DNA from: Apostichopus japonicus
Lineage: Eukaryota > Echinodermata > Holothuroidea > Aspidochirotida > Stichopodidae
Length of the DNA stretch: 64,000 nucleotides
NCBI RefSeq assembly: GCF_037975245.1
Contig: NC_092576.1
Coordinates: forward strand, 28,945,111 to 29,009,110
Direction of reading: 5' to 3'
Position 1 is the first letter of the stretch, and every line of letters starts with the position of its first letter. The position numbers and the translations under genes were made by a program. The notes under the pieces are model-generated. The model was given only the letters and a program-made list of their open reading frames with translations, did not search any database and had not been told where the DNA came from. Below are positions 22,351 to 34,201 of the stretch, piece by piece.

Positions 22351-24098
22351 CTGTAATTCGAATGAGAGAAATATACCAAAATACAAATAAACCTGAAAAG
22401 TCATCAATTTCAAGCAACTTGCGAAGCTATCAACATACATAACTGCATGGTTTATTAAACATCATTTGTTTAACGGAAGTTGAGTAGACGGTCTAAAAGG
22501 TTCAAATTCATAAAATAAGCAGGTCAGTTCTACATATATATATATAAACGATACCTACGCCTCGCCCCATTTCACTATCTGGGTCATTTCGGTTTCGGGT
22601 TTTGTTTAACATTGACAGTAAACAAAATTAACCACTTTACGATCACTGAGAAATTGTCATCGTAGACAATAATAAACGTTCCTTCGTCTGATCATTTTTC
22701 GATTCAAACATATTGAAACTGGGGTCAGTATTTTATGATAACTACTTGCAGTGACACACATTTAAGTACCCAAGAACATTTTTCATTTACCAGTCTTCAA
22801 GTTGAGCAGATTTTCCCCAATGTTGATCAAGTAACATGCAGCAACAATATATCATATTAAGAAGATTTTCTCAAAAGAAGCACTTGATATAAACTATTAA
22901 CTTGTATTTTCCTCGTTGATATTATTAATATTACTTCATGCAAAACAAAATTTCGTGGTTAGCATTCTTATCTAAATTACTGCAATTTCAAGTGTATTCT
23001 CGAAAATGAAGACTTGTTAGTGAATTGTTTGTCTAACTTCACTAATAATTTTTCCATATGGCACTATTTAGGTGATGCAAGTTAATATTGTCTAAAACTG
23101 TATGTACATCGATATTCGTTCAAAGTTCGCTGTGTGTTCTACCTGTTACACCAACGACAAACATCCACTCACCGTTAACATAATATCGGCTCCATAATGT
23201 ACAATGTTTTAACTAAAATTCATAAATGCCTAAACCAACTTTCTGTAAACTAGAATGCGATTCGAGACTGGTCGAGTGTATAGAGAGGAGAATTGCTTCA
23301 GGATCGAAATGTTAGACAAACACTGGTTTGTTGCCATGGCAATCATGAAGTCATAATTAAAAGAAATGAAGACATGGTGTAATGTTGCCATGAGTATATG
23401 CAAATGTGTTCATGGGCAAAGAAATGTTCCAAATTGCAAAAGAATACTGTACAGTATATATAGCCTATTAGTTACAGCAGTAGTACTGTATATGTTTTCA
23501 CACACACTGAGTCTCAATACACACTGTACGTACTTCTTAAATCATCCAGATAGATACTTCGAGTAACATGAATGACTTAGGGATTAATTTTGAGCTAAAT
23601 TTTGAGCTAGAGTCAATAAGATGAAGATAGTCCTACTCCTAGACAGCACAAAAAAAAGTCAATGTCAGCAACCTTATCGAGGTGCAAGCACCGAAGCGTA
23701 AAGCTTGTCGCTAAGCCTAACAATAACGTTTGCACTACTTCTACTACTACTAGTGCGCTGTAACGACATGACTGACCAGGGACTAGGCCTAGCGATCTTT
23801 CAGACTCGCAATAACACTGCGGTTACTACAAGTACAAAACCTGTCAAACAATGGGGCTCGGAACCTCTTCAAAAACTGCTCATTCTCAGGCCCAGTAAAC
23901 GTTTATTTGAACGGTTCATCTACCGACCAGAGATAGACGAGTTCTACTCAAAAGAATGTTAGCAACAGGCTAACAAGAGGTGACTATTACGTCATTCAGG
24001 AAAAAGATCAAGGGAGTCATAATGAGAATTAAATACAGATCAGCAAAAATTAGCGAAAAAATGCCGTTTTCTAACATTTGTGAGGGTCATTTATGAAT

Positions 24099-24239
24099 GG
24101 GGATAAAAACGAGGGTACCCGATCTTAAATTTGATTTGAGACCTCTGATGACGGTCCGCTCGGTCCGCTCAGCCTCCTCGATGACGTCATCATCGGTCTC
24201 AAATCAAATTTAAGACCGTTTCTCCTCGTATTTATCCCC
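24099..24239. mobile_element. 141-bp hairpin element in last intron of gene 2
   Basis: Outer termini ggggataaa and tttatcccc; perfect 20-bp inner arms cttaaatttgatttgagacc at 24124-24143 and its reverse complement at 24195-24214. A GC-rich loop holds tandem ggtccgctc. Looks like a small foldback or MITE. Confidence 0.75.
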
Positions 24240-24505
24240 TAATTGAACACTAATTTAAGTTAGCTAATAATAACTACGTAATTAATTGAGAGCTATTAAA
24301 CTAGTTATGGTTTCCATGGTTAAGTATATTGATATACAAATATGAATTTGCGTTTTCATTCTTTAACTTGTACACAAATTGAATTACTGTTAATGATAAT
24401 GTGCCTTGAATTACTTTAAAGAAACATACGATACCAAGAATATTGATAACGGTATAAACAAAGATCTAGAATACTATTTCCACTTTGTACTGAGAACAGC
24501 CTTAC

Positions 24506-24632
24506 CTGAAACAATAACTATAATGGCCGCGTCTAAAGTTATAATACCAATTGATATGTAATTTCCGTAGTCACTGGACATAGGAACAGCAGCGAACAGA
24601 ACCTTGACAAAAATCACAGCGAGGGAAAAGAG
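24506..24632 (-). CDS. LRR gene 2, penultimate exon (membrane segments)
   Basis: 127 nt between acceptor cctcctttcag and donor gtaaggc, phase 0 start and phase 1 end. Encodes LFSLAVIFVKVLFAAVPMSS, then DYGNYISIGIITLDAAIIVI followed by VS. Two hydrophobic stretches consistent with membrane segments following the EQRLQ end of the previous exon. Confidence 0.85.
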
Positions 24633-25255
24633 CTGAAAGGAGGAAATATGTGGAAATATAAAAAAAATCAGTGACTTTGTATGTGCGCACTTGCCACCGT
24701 TTGTATTCTATTCATTGCTTACGATAAGCAAGAATCCGTTTTACTATGCCGCTTTTCGTGATCATTAGCTTTGAACTCATGCTGTACCTGAAATTCCGAA
24801 ATGGTTAAAACCGTCACAGCACAAGCGGTCACGTGATCACTCAAAAATGGTTATGGTATGATAACTGGGGGTATTCCAAATTAGACTTTTCGTTTACGAT
24901 TACTACTAACTATATCACCAACATTAATGGCTCATCCTACGTCGCGATACTAAACACTGATACGAGAGTCACCGGAGCAATTCTAAACTTGAAAATAAAT
25001 CGCATGCATTAATAGTTAGTTGCAGCTACTGTTTCATTAATTAAAAAAACTTTTTTTTTGCAAACAGGACGAAACCGGTGTATTAGCAAACTACAATTTT
25101 CATTCACAAGTATAGGCCTTACACGTTCTGAAAATAATATCGTTCTTTCTGTCAAAATCCATTCAACGATGCAAACATTTAATTAATTCCTGGTTTAAAT
25201 AGCTTACATGACCGTTACAACAAGTACATCGCTTAATATTATGGACAAAACTTAC

Positions 25256-26862
25256 CTGTAATCGTTGTTCAAAAGGGCTCTTCATTGGTGAAAACTTCAC
25301 GTGGAGTGTGAGGAACAACACAGACACACCGATAGTAATTAACTTGGTCAGTGGATCATCCCATCCTAGTAATGTAATCAACATTGTCTGCGTGACCTTC
25401 CTGGCAAGTTCCAGAATTTCCCAAAACCAAAATCCGGGTTTGAAATTCTCACAGAGAAAGTTCAGCCAGACGGGAATGTCATGAGTTTCTTCGTTACTCT
25501 CACTTCTGTTCAATGCGATAGGCTCGCTCGTTAAGTTATCTTCACTGTTGAGTTGGTGGTTTGTGTCTGGTTCTGAAACATGTTCGTTATCACGCTGTCT
25601 CTTGATATATTTACTCAAAAAAAGGAAGAGCAATACAGGAAAAGATATAACATAGAGAAGAGTAGCAAGAAAAGCAAATATCTGGTAATAGAGGAGATCA
25701 CTACATACAATGTCATAATCAGCGCGAAGCAGAGTGATTGAAATATCATTTTCTTTGTAAACCTCAAATGTATCACAGGCACCAGGGTACAAACTGAATA
25801 TGATGTCACAAGTTGATGGATATGTCACAAATATAATTAACAGGACATACGTTGATAGTGCAGATCTCGTTTCGGCAAGCCTAAATTTAAGATTATGCGC
25901 ATCGTAGCGTTTTCTGCACTTGAAGTAGACTCTAAACATTTGTTGACAAGCAAACGCAATTAAAATTACGACAATGGGAAACAAGAGAGCGATTTTAAAT
26001 TCGATCTTAGGATTCAATGATAGCTTCTCGTGTAAGCAATGTGGTTTCACAATCAACCTCAAAATGTTAAATTCAAGTACCGAAATCCATTCTCCAACAT
26101 AATGTAATACTCCAGCCCAACTGACACTGTGAAATGCCTCGAATAGCTCACCTACAACCTGATAAAAACCTAGAACAATTTTGACCCTAGATGATACAAT
26201 GTCTGCTATGGTTCTCCCTTCTTTTGAACGATTCTGCTTCTTGCTGTTCACAATCACAAACACTAGGAATATGATGAAAATACAAACAGTCATACTGATT
26301 TCAAAACAAACCCATACAATATTTGGACACGGAAGGCAAAATCCTAAGACAGAATAATATCCCTTCACACACTTACTACAAAGCCATCCTCTATAACCCA
26401 CCGCACATGAACCAGCTATTTCATTAACTTCATGACTGTTATTATTCTCACAGTTTTCAGGGCTCGAACAAGCAAATACTCTGGGAATCAATTGTTCATA
26501 TTCAACGGTGGATTGATCATAATGTACATTTTCAGTTTGTAGATTCAGTACAAAATTAGAATATTCCTTTAGACTTGCTTTGGGAAATGTCCAATTCCAG
26601 TAATAGCCTGGTAAAAGAGCCTTGTAATCTTGAGAACAATCCAGTCCTTCTTCTAGACATACTGAGCATTTCTCGAATCGATGTAAGCGAGTATAGTTCT
26701 CTTTGCAGGGACAGGCTCGGTATCCAGCGAAAGTACTTTGTTTAGTTCCTTCGGGACACAATATGCACTGCGATGATGACGTGCCAGTTCCATTTTTAAC
26801 GAAGCTACCATTAGGACAGTGCCTGCAAGAATTGTTACCGATATCATCTTGATAAAAACCAC
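25256..26862 (-). CDS. LRR gene 2, large exon: Cys-rich end and multi-pass membrane domain
   Basis: 1607 nt, phase 1 start after acceptor gctcatatag, phase 0 end before donor gtaagttt. It opens with GFYQDDIGNNSCRHCPNGSF and ILCPEGTKQSTFAGYRACPC, continuing the ephrin-receptor-like (GCC2/GCC3-type) repeats. A glycosylatable linker with ALLPGYYWNWTF and an EGF-like GYRGWLCSKCVKGYYSVLG follow. Hydrophobic segments then appear: VWVCFEISMTVCIFIIFLVF, ALLFPIVVILIAFACQQ, YVLLIIFVTYPS, YYQIFAFLATLLYVISFPVL, and KLITIGVSVLFLTLHVKFSP. A Glu/Asn-rich cytoplasmic loop (about 40 residues) lies before the last ones. The layout resembles invertebrate multi-pass proteins with extracellular Cys-rich ephrin-like repeats. 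I cannot name an orthologue. Confidence 0.9.
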
Positions 26863-27296
26863 CTATATGAGCAGAAGAAGGCCACCGATAAATATAAACA
26901 ATCTATTTAATTCCAATGGAGGTTTAAGCTATGACATAATATAGGGCAAAATTTTGATACGCTTTGATACTCGACATCATTTAAATTTTGTTTTCGTGGA
27001 AGTTGTTGACCTAAATGATTATTGACCTCATTTGTTGTTTCATTAAGACACAGTTTGCAGCATTTGATCTATAAACGTGGATTTTGTTCTGGCAAAAGAC
27101 CAAAATACCGCCCACTTGCCCATTTGTTTCAGTGGCCCCAGGTTACACCTCTCCTTTACGAAGTCCGTCATTCGCCTCTGCTGATTCCATTAGGTCCATG
27201 CCTATGGCCTTATCAGTCGGGGAGGTTCCCCTCCCACCTTTGAAAGCCTGTACAGACTACAGGTATACTTAAACAGTTCTTTAAGATTTCACTCAC

Positions 27297-27478
27297 CTGC
27301 AGGGCAAGGTGTACATTGACCACTTTTGTTGCCATAGCTACCAGGGGGGCACGGTTGACATATGGCTGTCCGAGATTCCAATGTACAGATAAAACCTTGG
27401 CGTCTTAGAACCTCATAAAAGACATCTCCAGATTGACTGAACGTCAGTGTAGGGACAATACCGCTTTTAACGCATTCA
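27297..27478 (-). CDS. LRR gene 2, ephrin-receptor-like Cys-rich exon
   Basis: 182 nt, phase 2 start after acceptor tttccaaag, phase 1 end before donor gtgagt. Encodes SECVKSGIVPTLTFSQSGDV, then EVLRRQGFICTLESRTAICQ, then PCPPGSYGNKSGQCTPCPAG. The CxPCPxGSYGNxxGQCxPCPAG motif joins directly to GGFYQDD of the next exon, a classic ephrin-receptor-like repeat split by an intron. Confidence 0.85.
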
Positions 27479-27799
27479 CTTTGGAAAAACAAGCAGACTA
27501 CAAATGTCCTTCTTTCCCTTCTTTTTATTTTCCTTTATTAGTAAATTGGGTGAATGAAAAGTTGATAACATATCTTCTTAAATGTTACGAAACGTTTGTT
27601 TGTTATATTTGTATTAGCTGGCTTTACTGTGTGTATATACACTGATATATTCGTATATCATGTAAATCTTGCTCTCTCGCAGCGATATTCATGAAAACAA
27701 ATATATAACTTAAAGAGGATTTGCAGTGATTTTATCACACATCATCGCAATCATATCTCGATTAACAGAAAACCAAATTTTTATTTTCAACGATATAAG

Positions 27800-28080
27800 A
27801 TTTTAATTTTTTTTACAATTATACCTTGTGATACATGATTGACATCTGCAGAGAATTTATATAACACAGCTAAGCGGAATGGGTGAAAAATCTGCCTTAC
27901 CCCTCCCCCTCCTCCGTATTTGCGTCGTTGATGGCAGTCATATGGTGATAAGTAGTACATCAAATGGCCAACTATTTTATCTAAACCGACATGAAGAGTT
28001 TTTTTTCAATACCTTGTGATATTTCTGTTTGGCATCGGTAAAGACTTCAGGTAACCACAGCTAAGCAGTCTGTAAGGAAT
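27800..28080. repeat. Local tandem similarity inside a gene 2 intron
   Basis: About 27824-27895 and 28008-28065 share taccttgtgatac/attt, gacatctg/ggcatcgg and aaccacagctaag-like pieces. The right copy could be read as an exon (LLSCGYLKSLP) with a good acceptor, but the left copy has a stop. More likely a short tandem duplication than coding exons. Confidence 0.35.
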
Positions 28081-28489
28081 AATAATGATGCAAACATATT
28101 TTCTGTGAGTTATTATCTGTTCCTTTTGAATCTTGAAGTAGCAACTGTTGTATCGACAGTTTTCTAAATATATATTGCCATATTTATTTATGTGGCATCC
28201 TAATCTGTTGTGGTATGATTTTATTTTGGTGTTTACATATTGATATTTTAAACACTAAATAAGTACCGTTCAAAGACACGAGGACATTAGACATGACATT
28301 TACAAGTGTTACAAAGCAACATTAAATCTACCGAACATACATTCCCATGTACAGGCTAACAGTAAATGGAGCTAAAATATGTAAATATATGACATGGTTT
28401 GGACCATGTCCAATCTTGTGTAAATAAACCATGGCTTACACAGAATGTAAAAGTTACAAGGTCTTAATTGTTGTCAGATTGTAACTTAC

Positions 28490-28561
28490 AGTTTCATCTG
28501 ATTGGGCATATCTTCGAGAGCTTTCGCTTAGATTTTTTCAAGAGGGTTCTTGTAAAGATGT
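28490..28561 (-). pseudogene. LRR gene 2, LRR exon with in-frame stop
   Basis: 72 nt between acceptor ccatcaaag and donor gtaagttac, phase 2-2. Reads HLYKNPLEKI, then TAA (28530-28528), then AKALEDMPNQMKL. Apart from the stop it is a regular repeat. Skipping it keeps frame. Confidence 0.8.
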
Positions 28562-29244
28562 CTTTGATGGACAAAAACACAGAAATAGAAATGACGCAGA
28601 GTAATCAATATAAACATATTTGTCATGGTAACTAACTATTCGGGGCAAAAGAGAGAGAAAACCAATTGAACATCAGTTTACAAACATGTGCATTATATCC
28701 ATTTACAAAATGACGTCACTGTTGTCATTATTATCAGTAAAGGAAGATGGTGGATAGATTAGTGGATGTGGCCATGCCCTCCCATCTTGAATCGAGGGAA
28801 ATATTTCAATCGGCGTCCAGAGATATTTATGTAGGCTTCATTATTACCCTTATATGACAGTCGGTTGCAGCTTGTGCTGTACCACGCCCTTCTATAAAGG
28901 CTTATGCCCCTCCCAAAAGCAGTCGCGGAATGTTGAATTTGCCTCTCTGTTTCATCCCGCTCCCACACCCGCCCTCCCCACTCACTTAACAACAACACTT
29001 TAATTTATTTGCTCGCCACTGCTGCCAACAAAATAAACAATGATTATCATTCGAGTGGTACTCACATAGTTGATTGTAATTCTGTCGTTGTGAATGGACT
29101 TTTATGGAGTTCTTTTATTTTGTTGTTAAAGAGGTAGCTTTGAAATCAAATGAAAGTTATTTAATGTTCTTATGAAGCGAAGAAAAAACAATGAACAAAA
29201 ACTTGTTTAGATGGATAAATTCATACGGCCAATTTATGACTTAC

Positions 29245-29313
29245 ATGTTTTTAATAGGCATGTCTGCAAAAGCATTTCCCTCCACTTCACTGATGTCGTT
29301 GTTGCTGAGAAAT
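29245..29313 (-). CDS. LRR gene 2, 69-nt LRR exon
   Basis: Between acceptor ggtttcag and donor gtaagtcat. Encodes FLSNNDISEVEGNAFADMPI followed by KNM: a 23-residue repeat with NAF in place of GLF, typical of a later repeat before the C-terminal region. Confidence 0.85.
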
Positions 29314-29449
29314 CTGAAACCGAAAGTAGGATACAAGTTTTAAACGGATTGATAGGTGACAATATGCTATTACGTTATAGTTAATACAAGACTATGGGTC
29401 AAAAAACATGAACCTGGCCAGTTTAGAAATAATCAGGTATGTTACTCAC

Positions 29450-29596
29450 ATATTGCCTAGTCTACTTAATCCATCGAATGATCCGTTCCGTACACGAGTG
29501 AGGTTATTCCGTTGCAATAGCAGGAACTGCGCGTCGTGTTTCGTATAATTAAACAGGCCGAACGGTATTTCCGTTAAACTGTTGTTTGAAAGGTCT
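29450..29596 (-). CDS. LRR gene 2, two-repeat exon with damaged acceptor
   Basis: 147 nt, donor gtgagtaac. Encodes DLSNNSLTEIPFGLFNYTKH, DAQFLLLQRNNLTRVRNGSF and DGLSRLGNM. Aligns with the 153-nt exon 37672-37824 of gene 3. At the aligned acceptor the sequence is gctgcat instead of cag; the nearest AG is two bases inside the exon and would shift the frame. Either the exon is skipped (frame-neutral) or an unrecognised upstream acceptor is used. Confidence 0.75.
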
Positions 29597-30030
29597 ATGC
29601 AGCGTTTGATCAAATAACAAGTAAAGAGACCAATAAGCTTAACGTGTGTTAAAGGAAAGGCGACTCAAAAATTAAATATATTAACAAGTAAAGATACCTC
29701 CAAATCTAACGGGTGTTAAAACAAGGAATGATAAATGTAAGGAAAGTAGGATTTGATCTACGATCTGATTTGGTTTCATTTAAAACAAAATCTTATTCGA
29801 CAATGAGAATATGCGACAATCCCGATGAATCAGTATAAAAATAAACAAACCTTTTTAAATGAACGTGAATGAATGTGCATTGAAATGTCTTCTTATTTAT
29901 CCTGAGAAGTAGGACTATGTCATATTAAACTCTCTTTTATAGTGTAACATATATCTGCATGAACTGCTCGTAATTTAACTACTTGGTACTTTCTTTATTA
30001 AAAAAAAGTAATAAAAGGAAAAGTATTTAC

Positions 30031-30102
30031 ATGCAATAACTGATTATGGTATTACTAAAGAGATTCGCCGGCAGTTGTCGAATGTTGTTCCCTGAAAGTG
30101 GC
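30031..30102 (-). CDS. LRR gene 2, LRR exon 5
   Basis: 72 nt between acceptor cttttgcag and donor gtaaatac, phase 2-2. Encodes PLSGNNIRQLPANLFSNTII followed by SYCM. Confidence 0.85.
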
Positions 30103-30554
30103 CTGCAAAAGATGTTTTTTTTTTTATATAAATGATACGGTAACTTTCGATACGATTACGATTAATTTGTGAAAAGATTTATGTCGTGACCCGGTTTACC
30201 CGGATATGACCCAGATTTATACACTACACGTTACGTTAATGACAAATCTTTGTAGAAAAGTAAAGTGAAATGAAATTATTTTCGTCAAATGTTAGCAATG
30301 ATTAAAGATGTGAATGAAATGAAGCAGTTTCTGAGTAATGGTCTATTTTCATTAAAATTTTCTTTTTCATCGGACACACTAAGAAACCAACGGTCATTGA
30401 CGTTCCATTATTTGACATAGATAAATGCATCACACGTCGTTACACCGCAATCATATTAAATCACTCATGTTATATACAAAATAAACAAGCTAGTCCAGCT
30501 ATACTATACATGAACAAGATTAACAGAGCTCTAGCTGAAAATATCTATACTCAC

Positions 30555-30626
30555 AAGTAAGAAAGGTTTTCTAGTCCGTTAAAGAAGCGTTGATGAACGT
30601 GATGTAATTTATTGTTAGCAAGAATG
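30555..30626 (-). CDS. LRR gene 2, LRR exon 4
   Basis: 72 nt between acceptor tctcttcag and donor gtgagta, phase 2-2. Encodes ILANNKLHHVHQRFFNGLEN followed by LSYL. Confidence 0.85.
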
Positions 30627-30747
30627 CTGAAGAGAATGAAATGACATTTAAAAGTAGTCATTAAGGGTGTAGATATTGTCCTGTAGCATTGCGTATTTGT
30701 TCATTCCAACTACAATGAAACAGTAACGACTACATCACAATACTTAC

Positions 30748-30819
30748 AGGTCGTATATGTTCGGTGTTGACATAAAAAATCCATGGGGAATGTCAGTTAG
30801 TAGATTATCTGATAAGTAT
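30748..30819 (-). CDS. LRR gene 2, LRR exon 3
   Basis: 72 nt between acceptor ccaatacag and donor gtaagtatt, phase 2-2. Encodes YLSDNLLTDIPHGFFMSTPN followed by IYDL. Confidence 0.85.
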
Positions 30820-31362
30820 CTGTATTGGAACAGAGAAAACCAATTTAAAGTCATAACATTACACGAGTTTAACAAGTAATGATAAATGGAATCCCTTATG
30901 TAACTGTAAGTATACGTATTATGACAGCACATACTATTACCAGGGCCTGACAGGTAATAATAAAAGGAAAAAGTACGTTAATGGAATATGATATAATAAA
31001 TACGGTAGGTGGAGTACAAGTGAACAAATGAAAGTAACGTTTCATACACCATTAAAAGCATAGGACATCTTAAGTGCAAGAGATATAATATTGTTAAGGA
31101 AACACTGCAATATAAAATTTATAAATGTTGAAAGCATTTTTTGGTATAAAATATCAAATACTAACTTCTATGTGAGTGCAATGTGTCCGCCTCATCATTT
31201 ATTTTATGCAATGTGATTGAAAAACTTTTACAAGGATGCATGTAAATTGTTTTGTTTTTTGTTTTTGTTTTTTCTTATTGTATCTAGCCTATGATTTACT
31301 TAACGATGTCTTACAGTGGCTATATAGTCTAAGTTAAAGAAGAATACTCTATAGCAACTTAC

Positions 31363-31434
31363 AGTCGTTCCATTTTGGTATTATTTGAAAGCAAGCCCGT
31401 TGGTAAGGCTTCGAGTCGGTTTCCTGAGAAGTCT
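31363..31434 (-). CDS. LRR gene 2, LRR exon 2
   Basis: 72 nt between acceptor attatttag and donor gtaagttgc, phase 2-2. Encodes DFSGNRLEALPTGLLSNNTK followed by MERL. Confidence 0.85.
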
Positions 31435-31704
31435 CTAAATAATATAAAGTAGACTGGAGTAATGTGTTTATTGGTGAAAGATGAACAACAATTTGTCAAA
31501 CAAACGTCGTTTAAAGCAGCATTTTCTTTCAGAGCTCCTCTTTCTCAATCGACATTTTGACTAAAAAAGCGTCACTCTATATGCGTACGGTGTTTTTAGA
31601 CGCCTTCTGTAGATGACAACTGCTTGCTCCTTACATTTTTATTTTCTTTTTTCTTCAGTAGTTTCATAACAAGATAGGTGAACGACTATTTATCATACAC
31701 TTAC

Positions 31705-31776
31705 ATATTTGTAATGTTCCAATTCCTGGAGAATAATCCAGCAGGGATTTCTCTGATCAAGTTGTATGACACATTT
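31705..31776 (-). CDS. LRR gene 2, LRR exon 1
   Basis: 72 nt between acceptor atatcgtag and donor gtaagtgta, phase 2-2. Encodes NVSYNLIREIPAGLFSRNWN followed by ITNM. Confidence 0.85.
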
Positions 31777-32340
31777 CTACGATATTTAATAAAAGCGTAA
31801 ACATGGGTGTTACTAATAGATAGCAAAGGTGTAAGAACAGGAACTTTCCCTCCACGGCAGTGTTTATCATTTAGCTGGAAAGCCAGGCAATTCAATGAAG
31901 CATGTTTCGTTTCATATACCTTATTAAAAGTCTACTTTTCAATTTTTCCCAACAAATATAAACATTTTGCGGGAGAATGTGGAAGAGTGCAATACGCACA
32001 ATTTAGAAACGTATCAGTTTCGACATAGAATCCTCAAAATCTTTCAAAGTTCCATTTGGCCATTGCAACATCTACAAATCATTCGCCTTGTACAGATCAA
32101 ATATCTCACCGTTAAGTTATGATACTTGTAAAAGGGAATAGGCAGAGACAGAAATAGCCACTTTGTATTAGTAGTCTGACAATTGATTCATCTTCGATAT
32201 ATGTTACTTAACACATTGGAAGGAAAATAAATAAATCGGTGAATAAATAGTAGAGCATTTCATCAAAAACTTATGTTGACATGCACATACCTAACATGGA
32301 GTAACATTTATAGATTATAGCCAGTGTTTCATTACACTCA

Positions 32341-32412
32341 ATTGCTTGCAACTTCATGATTCCTGGAAAATTGTCTTAGTGCAAGCTCCTCAACTGGTTA
32401 TGCGATAACTTC
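32341..32412 (-). pseudogene. Dead LRR exon in gene 2
   Basis: Exactly 72 nt after a good acceptor (ctgtgtccag). Reads KLSHNQLRSLH, then TAA, then DNFPGIMKLQA. The expected donor reads tgagtgt instead of gtgagtgt, as if one G was lost. Both lesions would keep it out of the mRNA. It would have been the first repeat after the N-cap. Confidence 0.75.
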
Positions 32413-32449
32413 CTGGACACAGAATAGTAACATGACATTCAACACTGAC

Positions 32450-33240
32450 AATATAAGTTATTGCTTTCGAAATCAATTGTCAATAATTTCGATTAGATGA
32501 TCAAGGCTTTGTAAGGACTGAACTTTATTACTTTACGTAGAAAACTTAGAGGACAGGAAGGATACCTAAATAATTTTTTGTTAAAACAGTTTGGCTCAAG
32601 TCGAGCGTAATATTTCGTAACATATTTGTTTTACTTTTTATTGTAGAGCTATCTATGTTAACATTTTTAACAATTAGTAAGAGGCTTTGTGCTATTTGTT
32701 ATGAAAAACATCTCCTATGTATTGATGTAAATCAATATGTACTTATAGGTGTTTCAAATTTGGTACATTTGCAAGTAATGCCTCCGGCAAAATATGATTG
32801 CCGGGAAAGATTTTACGTTAACAGAGCTTGCGAGTGGAACCGGGAACCGACTAAAAACTTCGTTTTACTCCCAATAGTAGTAGAATTGTTCACTAGTTTC
32901 ATAAGTTCAAAAAAAATTTAATACTAAAATTTTTCTTTGATTTAGTCTCCTTTGTAAAGCTGATACTTTGTAGAAAAGTCATACAGAGTATAACCTGTCA
33001 CAAAAAGCAACAATTTGATCCACTCTAAACCCTAGTTATTGAAATCGTAACCGTAAGATCATGATGCGGATATAAATTTTGTCCATCATTTTTTCTGACC
33101 TGGTTTTACAATGTAGTATTCTGTTTTAAAATACTGTAATTACTCTCTAAACTTTGCATCGATTTTCACTTCTCTTTGAAAGCTGTTATACCGTTTATTA
33201 ACATAAAATTTGACCAAAATGGAAAGTTGCTTCGGAATAA
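32450..33240. other. No gene seen (gene 2 intron)
   Basis: AT-rich intron sequence, no LRR-like exon found, no repeat recognised. Confidence 0.4.
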
Positions 33241-34074
33241 GTGTAAACGTATCATATTTCGAAATTGAATTATCATATTTTTGTGTCTCCTTCATATTAA
33301 AGATTATTGACATTGTATAAATCTATAAAGAAAAAATCTATAAAATAATATTAGGCAATGTAATACGTGGTTCACTTTTTGATTGCCTACATAGATTTCA
33401 GGTTGATTGTCCATTGGAACGTTCTTGGTGGTATGCCAGTGAGTCTGTTACGCGATAAATTTCTGTCAAACATATAAAACATCACAAAGCAAATATTAAT
33501 TCAAAATGAATGTGAGCAATATCTGATATTGTGATTGCTTCTTCAATATTGGATGCCACTACTGTACTTTGTGCATATATTCATATACCAACATCATTTG
33601 TTATCAGTGGAGTGCCAAGGGGGCCGGTGACAGAGCCCAACTCCAATCTTCAGTCTAGAAAGAAGTACACCACAACAATCAAGTGTCAGCCCATATTTTT
33701 CTATCTTAAATAAAATATTAGTTACCACAACCTTGCGTTGTGCTCTACCTATATAGACCTACCTTAAGTCTAAATATGCCTCAGAATGCACCACGTATAC
33801 TTTTATACCTCGGCAAGACAACCCTCCCCCAACCCCCCCCCCCCCCACATTACATTGGAGTCGGCACCAACGTCCCAGGGCAGAATACACTACTGTATAT
33901 ACTGTTTGTATTCCTTGATTTGCTTCTGTCCCTCCCATAAAGGATGAACCCCGTACTAAACATTCATGTAGAACAAAACTTTACATTTTAATATTTGTTA
34001 GATCATATGACTCGAAATGAGTATGTAATACATAGTTACCAATAGGACCAATGCATAATCGTTCTTAGTCTTAC

Positions 34075-34201
34075 ATTTCCGTGGCATTGTTAAGTAACGT
34101 TGGTGTTACACTCAAATTTCTTAACGAACAATCAACGAGGTAAAATGTATTCTTCGTTTGATGACAGTCACACGTATGATTAGTACCGCAAGTGGTTGGC
34201 C
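34075..34201 (-). CDS. LRR gene 2, LRR N-cap exon
   Basis: 127 nt between acceptor ttcaacag and donor gtaagac, phase 1 start and phase 2 end. Encodes PTTCGTNHTCDCHQTKNTFY then LVDCSLRNLSVTPTLLNNAT. Cys positions are identical to gene 1. Confidence 0.85.

Noticed and set aside
23705-23962. 85-codon plus-strand frame starting with a hydrophobic stretch, within a gene 2 intron
   Set aside because: No splice or family evidence, no ATG at the start of the hydrophobic stretch as far as I can see, antisense to an intron; likely chance.
28008-28068. Possible LRR N-cap-like exon (LLSCGYLKSLP) in gene 2
   Set aside because: Too short, wrong place, and its neighbouring copy has a stop; treated as a local tandem repeat.
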